Shown here piece after piece: positions 54,893 to 63,923 of a DNA stretch of 64,000 nt. Each line of letters opens with the position of its first letter. Within the stretch, counting starts at the first letter, position 1. The translations under genes were made by a program, and so were the position numbers. Source of the stretch: UBA721 sp002705165 (GTDB lineage: Bacteria; Planctomycetota; Planctomycetia; Pirellulales; Pirellulaceae); assembly GCA_045565995.1 (NCBI GenBank), contig JBJLEF010000001.1:310001-374000 (forward strand), written 5' to 3'. The notes under the pieces are model-generated. The model ran no database searches. It saw only the letters and a list, made by a program, of their open reading frames with translations, and had not been told where the DNA came from.

Positions 54893-56998
54893 TTATTCTG
54901 TTTCCTTAAATTCTTTAGCCATCTGAGACTTTTGCTTACGGATAAAGCAGAACCAAATCCCTCCCCAGACGGCAAATAATGCGAAGAACCAAAGCACTTC
55001 CGGCTTTTGAGCAAACACTAAGGCTGTCATCCCCAAATAGAAAACAGCACATCCAATGACGCCCAGTGAGTGAAACAGACCGGGTCGCAATTCTTTGGGT
55101 AGAAAACGATGGTTATTCAACAAAACCAAGACCGCCGTTAACCCCAGGCCAAGATTATTCGTATTGGCCACAGTGAGTACCATTCCCTTGGCGTCTGAGT
55201 AATACAGGAATATGGTCTGCATAATAAGTGACCAAACGATATAGGCGACCATAATCCGATAATAGATTTTGCCAACTTGATCAGACTTCATCTTTTCGCG
55301 AACCCCCGATACACCGGACCATATGATATCGGTCCAGCGTCGGCAAACATCGTCGATAATCGACATTTGGCTGGGAAGTAAAACGAACAAACCGACCAAG
55401 ACTGTCAATATCCAAAACAGCTGATTCAGTCCATGTAAATCCGGGGCATTCTTAAGACCATCGGCGGTAATCAGTGCCTGAGCCCAAGCCAGGCCTTCTG
55501 TGTCCGAGAAAAATTCGGAGTACTGTGAAAATTCGATGGATATCAATCCTGGAAGTGCCATCCCCATAAAACAGCCCGGCCCCCAAATCATTAACTGATC
55601 CGTCAGGATATACCGCCACCAGCCTTTCCACCGAGACAGATTGGTTTCATTGATTTCAAACACTTTTCCAATGTGACTCAACGAAACACCACGGCCACCG
55701 ACCACACTTGGAATAGCTCCTACTTGGGATCCCATCCCCCAGCCTTTGTCACGCACAAAGTTACTATAAGTGGAGTTACTCAAGCCCCCTCCACCGGCGT
55801 AACCGGCAAAAGCACCTAGCACGGCGATGTTTGCCAAAGTGATAAATGGAATGCCATTACCACTAAGAACCGAAGTAATGACATTATCTACATTATCACC
55901 ATCCCAGTGGCCATCATCATCCGCATCAATATAAGACAGATGCTTCGAGCTTTTCCCCGATGTTAGGTGGATCGGCAACATGGCTCCGTCTTCCGGACTC
56001 TGCATGAACAGTTTCGTGGCTCCCGACGCATCCTGCGCCTGCGACAACGAATATGAAATCTGAATCGGCTTATCACCTTCCGAGGATAATATCAGCTGAG
56101 TTAACATTTCATACTTTTGATCTTCTTTATCAACCGTCACTGAAATCTCACCATCTTCAGCGGGACGAATCAAGGCATCATATTTGCCATCACCATCACT
56201 ATCGTATGTCCGATAAGCCACGCCTTGAGGATGGATGTCACTCATGGCAAATCGTCGTTCTTTCCTATCGAGGTGACCATCACCATCCCAGTCTTCTCCA
56301 TCATCAAGTACACCATTCTCGTTACCATCTTCCCCACGTTCGACGGGAACATTGCCAAAGGCAAAAAATCCCGAAAAGACCCGCCCCCAATTATTGGGAG
56401 AAACAAAGAAAACACCGACAACCAGGCAGAAGGTTAAAACAACAAATACCTTAATTGTCATGACCTTTTCGAGCGTGTTATAAATCTTCCCACCGATAAG
56501 CACCGGTATGGCAACTAACCCAAAGAGCGCATAGGAAAGCAACAACAGCGTAACGTTATATTCTTCTCCCGGCACCTCACCGATAAACAATGCCACGACA
56601 ACTGCTGCAGCCGTTGTCGACAAGGCTGGAATGAGGGCTCCGATATTAAAAAGAGCGAACGTTCCAATCCAGAAACTAGGGCCCGGCTTGTTACGCATGA
56701 ACCCCGTAAAGACAGGCTCCCCTGTATAGAGTGCATACCGCCCACACTCCATGTTGTAAAAGACTTGACAGATAATCGCGATCGTCGCGATCCACATCAG
56801 ACTCCCGCCATACTTGGCTGTAATTTCAGGGCCTAACAGCCACTCGCCACCACCAATCTGAATACCGCACATAACGATGCCTGGACCGATGAAGCCCTTG
56901 ATATTACTCCAACCAAGACGCTTGGGCGCAGTCAGTTCAGCAACCGACCAGGTCGGGAGAGCCGTTTTCGGCAACTGAGAGGACTTGGAATCAGACAT
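54893..56998 (-). CDS. Nramp-superfamily permease with Ca-binding-like insertion
   Basis: 701 residues with about eleven hydrophobic helices. The first helix, G-P-G-I-V-M-C-G-I-Q-I-G-G-G-E-W near 38-53, aligns with Nramp helix 1, but the metal-binding D-P-G-N is replaced by G-G-G-E. In helix 6 (AFAGYAGGGGLSNSTYSNF) the Met of the metal site is absent. Between helices about 216-382 an acidic loop holds four EF-hand/dockerin-like segments: D-G-N-E-N-G near 224, D-W-D-G-D-G-H-L-D near 236, D-S-D-G-D-G-K-Y-D at 266-274 and D-A-D-D-D-G-H-W-D at 358-366. It is probably not a Mn/Fe transporter. In this operon it more likely imports the organic substrate. The start ATG at 56998 is 48 bp after the cyclase stop. 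Confidence 0.87.
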   Translation of the reverse strand: MSDSKSSQLPKTALPTWSVAELTAPKRLGWSNIKGFIGPGIVMCGIQIGGGEWLLGPEITAKYGGSLMWIATIAIICQVFYNMECGRYALYTGEPVFTGFMRNKPGPSFWIGTFALFNIGALIPALSTTAAAVVVALFIGEVPGEEYNVTLLLLSYALFGLVAIPVLIGGKIYNTLEKVMTIKVFVVLTFCLVVGVFFVSPNNWGRVFSGFFAFGNVPVERGEDGNENGVLDDGEDWDGDGHLDRKERRFAMSDIHPQGVAYRTYDSDGDGKYDALIRPAEDGEISVTVDKEDQKYEMLTQLILSSEGDKPIQISYSLSQAQDASGATKLFMQSPEDGAMLPIHLTSGKSSKHLSYIDADDDGHWDGDNVDNVITSVLSGNGIPFITLANIAVLGAFAGYAGGGGLSNSTYSNFVRDKGWGMGSQVGAIPSVVGGRGVSLSHIGKVFEINETNLSRWKGWWRYILTDQLMIWGPGCFMGMALPGLISIEFSQYSEFFSDTEGLAWAQALITADGLKNAPDLHGLNQLFWILTVLVGLFVLLPSQMSIIDDVCRRWTDIIWSGVSGVREKMKSDQVGKIYYRIMVAYIVWSLIMQTIFLYYSDAKGMVLTVANTNNLGLGLTAVLVLLNNHRFLPKELRPGLFHSLGVIGCAVFYLGMTALVFAQKPEVLWFFALFAVWGGIWFCFIRKQKSQMAKEFKETE

Positions 56999-57046
56999 GA
57001 AGTTTTCATTTTCAGTGAAAAGAGTTACGGGAGATTATTGGGGGGC

Positions 57047-58717
57047 TTAATGCAAAATGATGGCTCGTCCCGGCCCGCCGTGGCAATCACGAATCTTAAT
57101 GGCTGCGAAAAGAAAGTATCCTCCCTCCGGAACTTTCTTAACATTAGAAAGAAACTCCACTGCAACCATTTCGTGACTGCCCAATGCCCAATACGTCATC
57201 AATGCTCGTTTGGCGTCGACGCCACCAAGATTCGGAGCATCCGTAGCGACACAGCGAATACCACGACTTTTAAGATAAACGATCGTGTCCGGCCCAGGAG
57301 CAGGCCAGCCTTCGGCATCGCCTTTGAGTGGGTCTGCCCATAATGCCGTATCTGCTGGCTCTGGCTTGAAATACTTATCGACGTGCCCTGTTTCGAAAAT
57401 CACCACGTCACCCTTTACCAATGCACCTTGCTTCGCTTCAAATTCTTTGATGTCCGCGACTGTGATCTCAGGAGACAACGGCCAGCTTTTCTTTGTTGTC
57501 GACCCAACAAGTTTTCGCACGTTGATGACTCGAGCTTCACCACACGTCCAGTCCAGCGGCACTTTTTCAGTTGTCACGTCGCTGAAGCCACGTTTCCCGT
57601 AGGTCTTTTCATACTCTTCCAACCAACCCCGAACTTCAGGGGAATACTGCACTTTGGACCCCGGTGTTGGCAATGCATAAGACGGGGGTACGAGATTCGT
57701 TCCCGCCATACTGTCCATCATGTGAGTATGGTGCCACATATCGAGATATTCGGAATACAGGAAGTTGACGTCCAGATAGGGCTGCCGGTGCATCCCGGTT
57801 GAAAAGCCGGGATCGGTGAGCGGGTAGCCTTGAGCCAATGTCGGTGAAAGATCAACCGCTCGTTTGTTCCGGGCTGATTCAATCAGACGGACTGGCAAAT
57901 CACCACCAACGATGGCAAAGGCCCGGCCTTCTGAATAAGCACCATCTTTATGACGGGGATGGAGCAATATATAAAAAGCACCAGTCGGAGGCAAAGCTCC
58001 AAGATTGGTTGCACTTTCAGTCCAAATCATTCCATACTTCAATCCGGCGTAGTGAGTCGGTTCAGCGAGCGTTGGAATGGGGCCCATACTAGCACTATCT
58101 GTTCCCAATGTCATGACATTACGAGTGGCCAAAAACTCCATGCAATCCGGATCAGGATCAGGATAACCAGGTGCCTTGCCATCTAACGCATCAGAGATAT
58201 AGCGATGCCCATCCGGGTAGGGTCGATAATAATGATCTGAATAATCACTACGAAACAAGGCAACATCTCCAAAACGCAATTGCCGATGCTGCTCCTCAAA
58301 TCGTTGAACATGTTCGCGTTTAACCAACGGACTGATGCCATTAGGAGCTTGATTCAAAAGATCACGAACATCGATGACACAAGCTTCACCGCCAAACTGC
58401 CAGGGCTCAATTTTGTCGGTGTATGCCAGACCTAATTTGCCCGACTTTGGTCGTTTGAGTTCAGGCCTTGCTACCGAGTGCGGTGGCACGTCCAACTGAG
58501 TACCTGTATTTCCATCGATCACTAGCGAATCGACATTGTAGGGACTAGAAGGACCAATCGTACGTTGATGAATAATCTGAAACCGTGGGAATGGAGCGGT
58601 TGGCCAAGTCGCCGGATAGTCCGGTGCAACCAGCAAAGAACAATCCACAAACTTCGATTGAGCCGAAGCGGCAGGCACTTTGGCAAATAATACTAGCAAC
58701 AGTATAAGATACTTCAT
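57047..58717 (-). CDS. Exported tandem cyclase-family protein (kynurenine formamidase-like)
   Basis: 556 residues with a signal peptide ending at ASA-QS (residue 20). Two cyclase-family halves are visible. The first has N-T-G-T-Q-L-D-V-P-P-H at 70-80, in place of H-x-G-T-H-x-D-x-P-x-H: D76 and H80 are kept, two His are Asn and Gln. It continues with EACVIDVRDLL, GDVALFRSDYSD and GTDSASMGP. The second half repeats the pattern with A-G-T-N-L-V-P-P-S, EARVINVRKLV, GDVVIFETGHVDKYF and ATDAPNLGG, but with no intact ligand set. The family hydrolyses cyclic imides, lactones, formamides and similar compounds with a metal. One half may be structural. It may convert the substrate before import by the permease encoded next. 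Confidence 0.88.
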   Translation of the reverse strand: MKYLILLLVLFAKVPAASAQSKFVDCSLLVAPDYPATWPTAPFPRFQIIHQRTIGPSSPYNVDSLVIDGNTGTQLDVPPHSVARPELKRPKSGKLGLAYTDKIEPWQFGGEACVIDVRDLLNQAPNGISPLVKREHVQRFEEQHRQLRFGDVALFRSDYSDHYYRPYPDGHRYISDALDGKAPGYPDPDPDCMEFLATRNVMTLGTDSASMGPIPTLAEPTHYAGLKYGMIWTESATNLGALPPTGAFYILLHPRHKDGAYSEGRAFAIVGGDLPVRLIESARNKRAVDLSPTLAQGYPLTDPGFSTGMHRQPYLDVNFLYSEYLDMWHHTHMMDSMAGTNLVPPSYALPTPGSKVQYSPEVRGWLEEYEKTYGKRGFSDVTTEKVPLDWTCGEARVINVRKLVGSTTKKSWPLSPEITVADIKEFEAKQGALVKGDVVIFETGHVDKYFKPEPADTALWADPLKGDAEGWPAPGPDTIVYLKSRGIRCVATDAPNLGGVDAKRALMTYWALGSHEMVAVEFLSNVKKVPEGGYFLFAAIKIRDCHGGPGRAIILH

Positions 58718-58816
58718 CTACAATCCTTAACTTTTAGTCGTACTGCCAACTCAATCTGGCATACTCTTAGGATAACAACTTCAAATTGCGATTGTTTAAA
58801 AACCTACCGACAGTTT

Positions 58817-59869
58817 TTAAGCGAGCCAAACAGGTTGCTGTCCGGCCAGTTCCATTGTTTCGCCTAGCTTGGCTCGGACATCAGCGGGCAGATTGATGCC
58901 GGATTCCTGACTACGAGCCATGTGAGCCCACTCGAATTCACCCGGAAGAACGACTTGTTCGACACCTTCCGCCGTTTCCACCGCATGGATTTCATCCATC
59001 AACTTATTCATTCGCTGTGCATAATCTTCGGCATCAGCTATCACCTTGGTATCCATCACGATGAAGCCAGCGTTATGCCATGACGGCTGGTCAGTCGGAT
59101 CAAACATCCAACTCCCTACGTCCCACCGCATGTGACCGCCCGGCAATGCACCGGACAAAATTTCACACCACAAGCCAAAGCCATATCCCTTGTGACCAGC
59201 CATCGGAGCCAGTGAAGCATCTGCTGGATAAAGCCCACCATCGGTCGTCGGCTTACCTTCTGAGTCGATCAACCAATTTTCCGGAATTGTTTCTCCTCTC
59301 TGCTGAGCCGCATATACCTTACCGCCGGCCACAGCCGCAGTTGCAATATCAAGATTGATGGGATCGCGACCAGGCACCGGTACCCCGTAAGCAATCGGAT
59401 TACTACCAAGCACAGGGCCTTTAGAACCGGGAGCAGCAACACTTGGAATATCATTGCCTGTCACCATGGCAATAAAACCCTGTCTAGCTGCTTTCTGAGT
59501 GTAGTAACCAGCAGCACCAATATGTCCAGTATTCCGCAAGCCAATGTAAGCCACGCCGACATGAGTTGCCTTTTCCATTGCCAGATTGATACTAAACTGA
59601 CTTCCTACCTGCCCTAAGGCTGACCGACCATCAACAATAGCCCACCCCGGCCCCTCACGTTCAACAACTGGCGAAACATCATGGCGATAACCGCCACCCT
59701 GCAACTTACGGACATAACCGCTGAGCAGTTTTGTACCATGAGTGAACACCCCCATAGCATCCGTGGTTGCCAATACTTCAGCGGTATTGGCAGCATCCAC
59801 TTCACCAACACCAACCGCCTGCAGGACACTCTGTGCATATAATTTCAATTCGTCAAACGTTGGATTCAT
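58817..59869 (-). CDS. LDH2/malate-type NAD(P)-dependent 2-hydroxyacid dehydrogenase
   Basis: 350 residues, the full length of the Ldh2 family (malate/L-sulfolactate/ureidoglycolate dehydrogenases, distinct from classical LDH). F-T-H-G at 42-45 contains the catalytic His (H44). R-N-T-G-H-I-G-A-A-G-Y-Y and A-P-G-S-K-G-P-V-L-G-S-N-P nucleotide-binding segments follow, then DIATAAVAGGKV and M-A-G-H-K-G-Y-G-F-G-L near the C-terminus. It should interconvert a 2-hydroxy acid (or ureidoglycolate-type compound) and a 2-oxo acid. It is in the operon between the epoxide-hydrolase-like gene (40 bp) and the cyclase gene (99 bp, the largest gap in the operon). The product could feed the E1/E2 complex. Confidence 0.93.
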   Translation of the reverse strand: MNPTFDELKLYAQSVLQAVGVGEVDAANTAEVLATTDAMGVFTHGTKLLSGYVRKLQGGGYRHDVSPVVEREGPGWAIVDGRSALGQVGSQFSINLAMEKATHVGVAYIGLRNTGHIGAAGYYTQKAARQGFIAMVTGNDIPSVAAPGSKGPVLGSNPIAYGVPVPGRDPINLDIATAAVAGGKVYAAQQRGETIPENWLIDSEGKPTTDGGLYPADASLAPMAGHKGYGFGLWCEILSGALPGGHMRWDVGSWMFDPTDQPSWHNAGFIVMDTKVIADAEDYAQRMNKLMDEIHAVETAEGVEQVVLPGEFEWAHMARSQESGINLPADVRAKLGETMELAGQQPVWLA

Positions 59870-59909
59870 TTGTCATTCCTTTAGCAGCTATTAATCTAAG
59901 GGCTCGCTC

Positions 59910-61118
59910 TTAACGCAACGGTCGAAAAAATTCTCGCAGGTCGGCCGCCATCTCTTCGGCTCGCTCATGAATAGCAAAATGACCTCCTGCTTCGTATTCG
60001 TTATAGTGCACCACGTTGTAATACATTTCTGCTCGCTTACGCACGATGGGAGCAAGTTCATGGGGATAGGCTGATACGGCTGTCGGCACTTCAATACGTT
60101 TGCCAGCCGGCAACTCCCAGCCATTGTAATACGATTCACTGTACAACCTGATTGCCGACCAAAACGAGTTGGTGACCCAATAGAGCATCACATTGGTGAT
60201 CAGCATATCGCGGGGAAAGAGCGTTTCGAAATCGTCATGCCAACCTGACCAGTTCCGCCACTTTTCAATGATCCAGGCAGCCAGACCAACCGGAGAATCA
60301 GCCATTGCCATTGCCAGGGTCTGGGGACGAGTCATTTGTTGGTGACAGTAGGCACCTTCATCAATCCAGTACTGCTCTACATTTTTCCAGTACCGCAGCA
60401 TGTCCGGATCTTTGGGTTTGAGCGGTGCCCATTTCATTCCCAAGCCTCGAAGCAGGTCCGGGTCTTTGTCTTCTTCCGGACGTTCGTCTCCCAATCGAGG
60501 GAACAGACAATTGAGATGTACACCAATCAGGTTCTCTGCATGATGAAAACCAAATGGGGCCGTAATAAACCCACCCCAGTCACCCCCTTCAATTCCATAT
60601 TTGGAATATCCCAGCCCTTCCGTCATCAACCGGTCATATTTTTCAGGATGATGTTGAAAACCAAATCCTTGCTGATCCGGATAGTCTGAAAATCCATAAC
60701 CAATTATCGACGGAATGATCACCGTAAATGCATCTTTGGGATCCCCGCCAAAACTTTCCGGGTCAGTCAGCATTGGCAAAATCTTTAATAGCAGCAGAAA
60801 AGACCATGGGTATCCATGCATCATGAGCAAAGGCATCGGGTTCGGGCCCTTACCTTCCTGTTTGATGAAGTGAATACCTAGCCCATCTACATCGGCTTTA
60901 AAGTGTTGATACTCGTTAAGCAGAGTTTCCTGCTGGCGCCAGTCATAAGCATGCAGCCAGTAGTCGACCAGTTCTTTCATATAATCGAGATCCACACCCC
61001 GATCCCAACCAGTCCCGGTCACTTGCTTGGGAAACCGCGTCATTTCGAGACGACGGTTTAAATCATCTAAGACCTCGTCTGAAACGTTTATGCTATAAGG
61101 AGAAACAGAAACTGCCAC
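59910..61118 (-). CDS. Epoxide hydrolase-like alpha/beta hydrolase (EHN family)
   Basis: 402 residues starting with GTG at 61118, two bases after the stop of the D-2-hydroxyacid dehydrogenase; no ATG lies near the start. The N-terminal cap resembles microsomal/juvenile-hormone epoxide hydrolases (SDEVLDDLNRRLEMTRFP, DYMKELVDYWLHAYDW, HFKADVDGLGIHF). The oxyanion segment is H-G-Y-P-W at 101-105, the nucleophile D180 in G-G-D-W-G-G and the general base H380 in G-G-H-F-A-I-H-E. The enzyme should hydrolyse an epoxide to a diol in the cytoplasm, though the fold also carries other hydrolases. The substrate is unknown. Confidence 0.92.
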   Translation of the reverse strand: MAVSVSPYSINVSDEVLDDLNRRLEMTRFPKQVTGTGWDRGVDLDYMKELVDYWLHAYDWRQQETLLNEYQHFKADVDGLGIHFIKQEGKGPNPMPLLMMHGYPWSFLLLLKILPMLTDPESFGGDPKDAFTVIIPSIIGYGFSDYPDQQGFGFQHHPEKYDRLMTEGLGYSKYGIEGGDWGGFITAPFGFHHAENLIGVHLNCLFPRLGDERPEEDKDPDLLRGLGMKWAPLKPKDPDMLRYWKNVEQYWIDEGAYCHQQMTRPQTLAMAMADSPVGLAAWIIEKWRNWSGWHDDFETLFPRDMLITNVMLYWVTNSFWSAIRLYSESYYNGWELPAGKRIEVPTAVSAYPHELAPIVRKRAEMYYNVVHYNEYEAGGHFAIHERAEEMAADLREFFRPLR

Positions 61119-61120
61119 AC

Positions 61121-62080
61121 CTACAGTCCATTCACGATATTAGGCAGTGGTTCGGCAGCGATTGCTTTGAGTGCTATTCCCGCAACAGACTCCCGCAAAT
61201 TCTTAATGGCTTTAGGACTCACGGAAGCAATATGCGACGAAACCATGACATTTGACATTCTCCGGATCGGATGATTCTCAGGCAATGGCTCGGTACTAAA
61301 TACATCCAAGCCTGCAGCCATAATGTGGCCGGACTGCAGAGCAGCAACTAACGCATCCAGATCCACCAAATCACCGCGTCCGATATTGATCAACCTAGCA
61401 CCTGGCTTCATCGTAGCCAACGACTCTGCATTCACCATATTCTTCGTTGCCTCTAACGATGGGCAATGCAGTGTCAATATATCGGCCTGAACAAACACAT
61501 CCTGTTGTGACACCAGTTCGCATCCAAACTCGGCTGCACGTGCGGAACTCACCATTGGATCCGAAGCAATGATTCGGCATTTAAACCCTTTAAGTCTTGC
61601 AGCTACTTCCTGACCAATACGCCCCAGACCGACAATTCCAACAGTGATATCACTGAGAGCTACCATGGTTGCGACACCATTAGCCAAGCCCCAATTACCA
61701 TCCGCAATCAATTGATTGTTGGCTCGAACGTCTCGGGTGGCGGCCAAAACAAACGCGAGTGTATGGTCTGCAACTTCATTAATGCAGTAATCAGGGATAT
61801 TGCAGACTGGAATACCACGTTCTGCTGCCGCAGCAAAAGCAACGTTGTCGTACCCTATACCATACCGAACAATGGCTTTTGCATTCCGCATGGCTTCCAC
61901 AACCACCTCATCAACTTTCGCAAACTGCGTAATCACGACGTCTGCATCAGAACATAGGTCTATCAACTCCTGCTGCGTCTGACACTTTGCCCCTACCAAT
62001 TCATGACCGGCACCTTCAATAATCTCACGCTCCGGCTCCAATGAATCAAACGTATAATCGGTCACAACAACTCTTGCCAT
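61121..62080 (-). CDS. D-2-hydroxyacid dehydrogenase family protein
   Basis: 319 residues, family length. The NAD site G-L-G-R-I-G is at 151-156 and the catalytic triad is R235 (I-G-R-G-D-L-V), E264 (F-S-T-E-P-L) and H283 (S-S-H-I-A-S). The absence of a C-terminal ACT domain and the YGIGYDNVAFAAA-ERGIPVCNIPDYC segment place it near CtBP-like and glyoxylate/hydroxypyruvate reductase-like members. It acts in the cytoplasm on a 2-hydroxy or 2-oxo acid. It is the first gene of the nine-gene operon; AAAAGG precedes the ATG by about nine bases. The 194-bp gap to the divergent sulfatase gene must carry the operon promoter. Confidence 0.93.
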   Translation of the reverse strand: MARVVVTDYTFDSLEPEREIIEGAGHELVGAKCQTQQELIDLCSDADVVITQFAKVDEVVVEAMRNAKAIVRYGIGYDNVAFAAAAERGIPVCNIPDYCINEVADHTLAFVLAATRDVRANNQLIADGNWGLANGVATMVALSDITVGIVGLGRIGQEVAARLKGFKCRIIASDPMVSSARAAEFGCELVSQQDVFVQADILTLHCPSLEATKNMVNAESLATMKPGARLINIGRGDLVDLDALVAALQSGHIMAAGLDVFSTEPLPENHPIRRMSNVMVSSHIASVSPKAIKNLRESVAGIALKAIAAEPLPNIVNGL

Positions 62081-62274
62081 CCTGAGAACCTTTTCATTAA
62101 CACTCGATTAGCGGCCAACTCGTAAATTCTTTTCCTGATTTTTTATTCTAAGGGGTTGGACTCAACGAATGTTTTTTACACCTCAAATCTATTGAAATAA
62201 TTAATGTGTGATTCATGAAACGTGTAGGATGATGAATTGTTCAACACGCCTTTGATCCCTAGAGCTAGATCACC

Positions 62275-63909
62275 ATGTCAAAATACTTTGCGGCAATACT
62301 TACCATTTCAACCATCTTGCTGGCCCATAGTCATGAATGTCAGGCTGCCAGTACGGATAAGCCAAATATCATCTATATCATGGCCGATGATCTGGGCTAT
62401 GGTGACGCTGCTCCTTTCGGTAACGAGCGTTGTAAAATCCCAACACCGGGAATGACCCGACTCGCAGCCGAAGGCATGCGTTTCACAGATGCTCATTCCA
62501 TCGCCAGCATCTGCGTTCCCAGTCGACTCGCAATTATGACTGGCCGTTATCCCTGGCGAATCAACGGAATCGGCAAAAGCGGGCCATGGGGTTATATCGC
62601 TCCACAATTCAAACCAGGTAGCCACACGCTTGCCCACCTATTAAACGATCAAGGTTATAAAACCGGCTACATCGGTAAATGGCACTTAGGATTGTCGATG
62701 GTCACCACGGATGATCAGGTTCAGAAAATCGGTAATATTGATTACTCAAAGCCAGTGACAGCCGGCCCTAACGATCATGGATTTGACTACAGTTTTATTC
62801 TTCCTGGTTCTCTCGACATGTTCCCCTATGTCTACCTGAAAAATCAAAGGTTTCTCGGTAAAGTGAATAAGATGCGAGGGTGGAGTGCATTCAATCGTAT
62901 CGGCCCCACGGAGGAAAACTTTGAAGACTATGAAGTACTGCAAACGTTCCGGGGAGAAGTAAACCAGTTTATTGCCAGGAACGCCAAAGATTCGAAAAAC
63001 GGGAAGCCCTTCTTCCTTTATTTTGCTCTAACAGCACCTCACACTCCAACAAGCCCTCATCCTGACTTCCAGGGCAAAACCGATCTGGGTATCTACGGTG
63101 ATTTCGTACATGAAACAGATTACTGTTTAGTTTCAACCATGGAAGCCTTGCAAAAGCACGGTATTGATGACAATACCATCGTCATTTTCACCTCTGACCA
63201 CGGGCCAGCACCTTATGCCGGGAATATTCTGGAAGCCACATACAACAATATCAAAGGTCTGGAAAAACAAGGACACTATCCGGCAGGCCCGCTGCGGGGT
63301 TACAAGTTCTCTGTCTACGAAGGAGGAATGCGAATTCCGTTCCTTATTAAATGGCCCAACCATATCAAACCAGGATCAACTTGCGACCGCCTGATTGGCC
63401 TCAATGACCTCTTGGCAACTATCGCTGATATCACCGGTAGTGAACTCTCGAAAGATCAGGGGGTTGACTCGATTAGTTACCTCCCATTACTAAAAGATCC
63501 GAACGAAAAGGCTCCTCGACAGAACCTACAGATGCAAGGGACCCATGGTTGGGCATACCGAATGGGAGATTGGAAACTATGCCTCTGCCCAGGAAGTGGT
63601 GCTCTGGGAGTTTATGGAAATGTTCCTAAACCTGTTGACGCCTGGCCTGCTGCCGTGAAAGAATTTGGTAAAAACCCAACCCGGGAACAGCTAATAGAAG
63701 CCCCCTTTGTTCAACTATTCAATCTAAAAGAAGACTTAGGTGAACGGGAGGATGTGTCAAAGCAGAACCCGGAAGTTGTTAAAAAAATGTACGCCTTGAT
63801 GCGGCAACAATTTACAAATGGAAGAAGCACGCCTGGCCCAAAGCAAATCAATGACCGCAATACGCTCAATTACTGGTCTCGCATCCCCTCCGGAATTCTC
63901 ACCAATTAA
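62275..63909 (+). CDS. Secreted sulfatase
   Basis: 544 residues with a signal peptide ending near QAA (residue 25). MADDLGYGD at 36-44 and the signature C-V-P-S-R at 80-84 are canonical, with GKWHLGL, FTSDHGPAPYAG and SVYEGGMRIPF completing the arylsulfatase-like pattern. Length and residues are intact. It is divergent from the nine-gene operon and is followed 14 bp later by another signal-peptide gene that runs off the window, so it begins a separate plus-strand operon. Confidence 0.94.
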   Translation: MSKYFAAILTISTILLAHSHECQAASTDKPNIIYIMADDLGYGDAAPFGNERCKIPTPGMTRLAAEGMRFTDAHSIASICVPSRLAIMTGRYPWRINGIGKSGPWGYIAPQFKPGSHTLAHLLNDQGYKTGYIGKWHLGLSMVTTDDQVQKIGNIDYSKPVTAGPNDHGFDYSFILPGSLDMFPYVYLKNQRFLGKVNKMRGWSAFNRIGPTEENFEDYEVLQTFRGEVNQFIARNAKDSKNGKPFFLYFALTAPHTPTSPHPDFQGKTDLGIYGDFVHETDYCLVSTMEALQKHGIDDNTIVIFTSDHGPAPYAGNILEATYNNIKGLEKQGHYPAGPLRGYKFSVYEGGMRIPFLIKWPNHIKPGSTCDRLIGLNDLLATIADITGSELSKDQGVDSISYLPLLKDPNEKAPRQNLQMQGTHGWAYRMGDWKLCLCPGSGALGVYGNVPKPVDAWPAAVKEFGKNPTREQLIEAPFVQLFNLKEDLGEREDVSKQNPEVVKKMYALMRQQFTNGRSTPGPKQINDRNTLNYWSRIPSGILTN

Positions 63910-63923
63910 AAGACGAAACGATC

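Noticed and set aside
54892..55014. N-terminal extension of the SDR into the permease gene
   Set aside because: The extra 41 residues are antisense-free but read the last part of the permease out of frame and do not resemble any SDR start; the ATG at 54891 fits the fold.
54893..56998. Assignment of the permease as a Mn/Fe transporter (mntH)
   Set aside because: The fold is Nramp-like, but the DPGN and helix-6 Met that define metal transport are absent.
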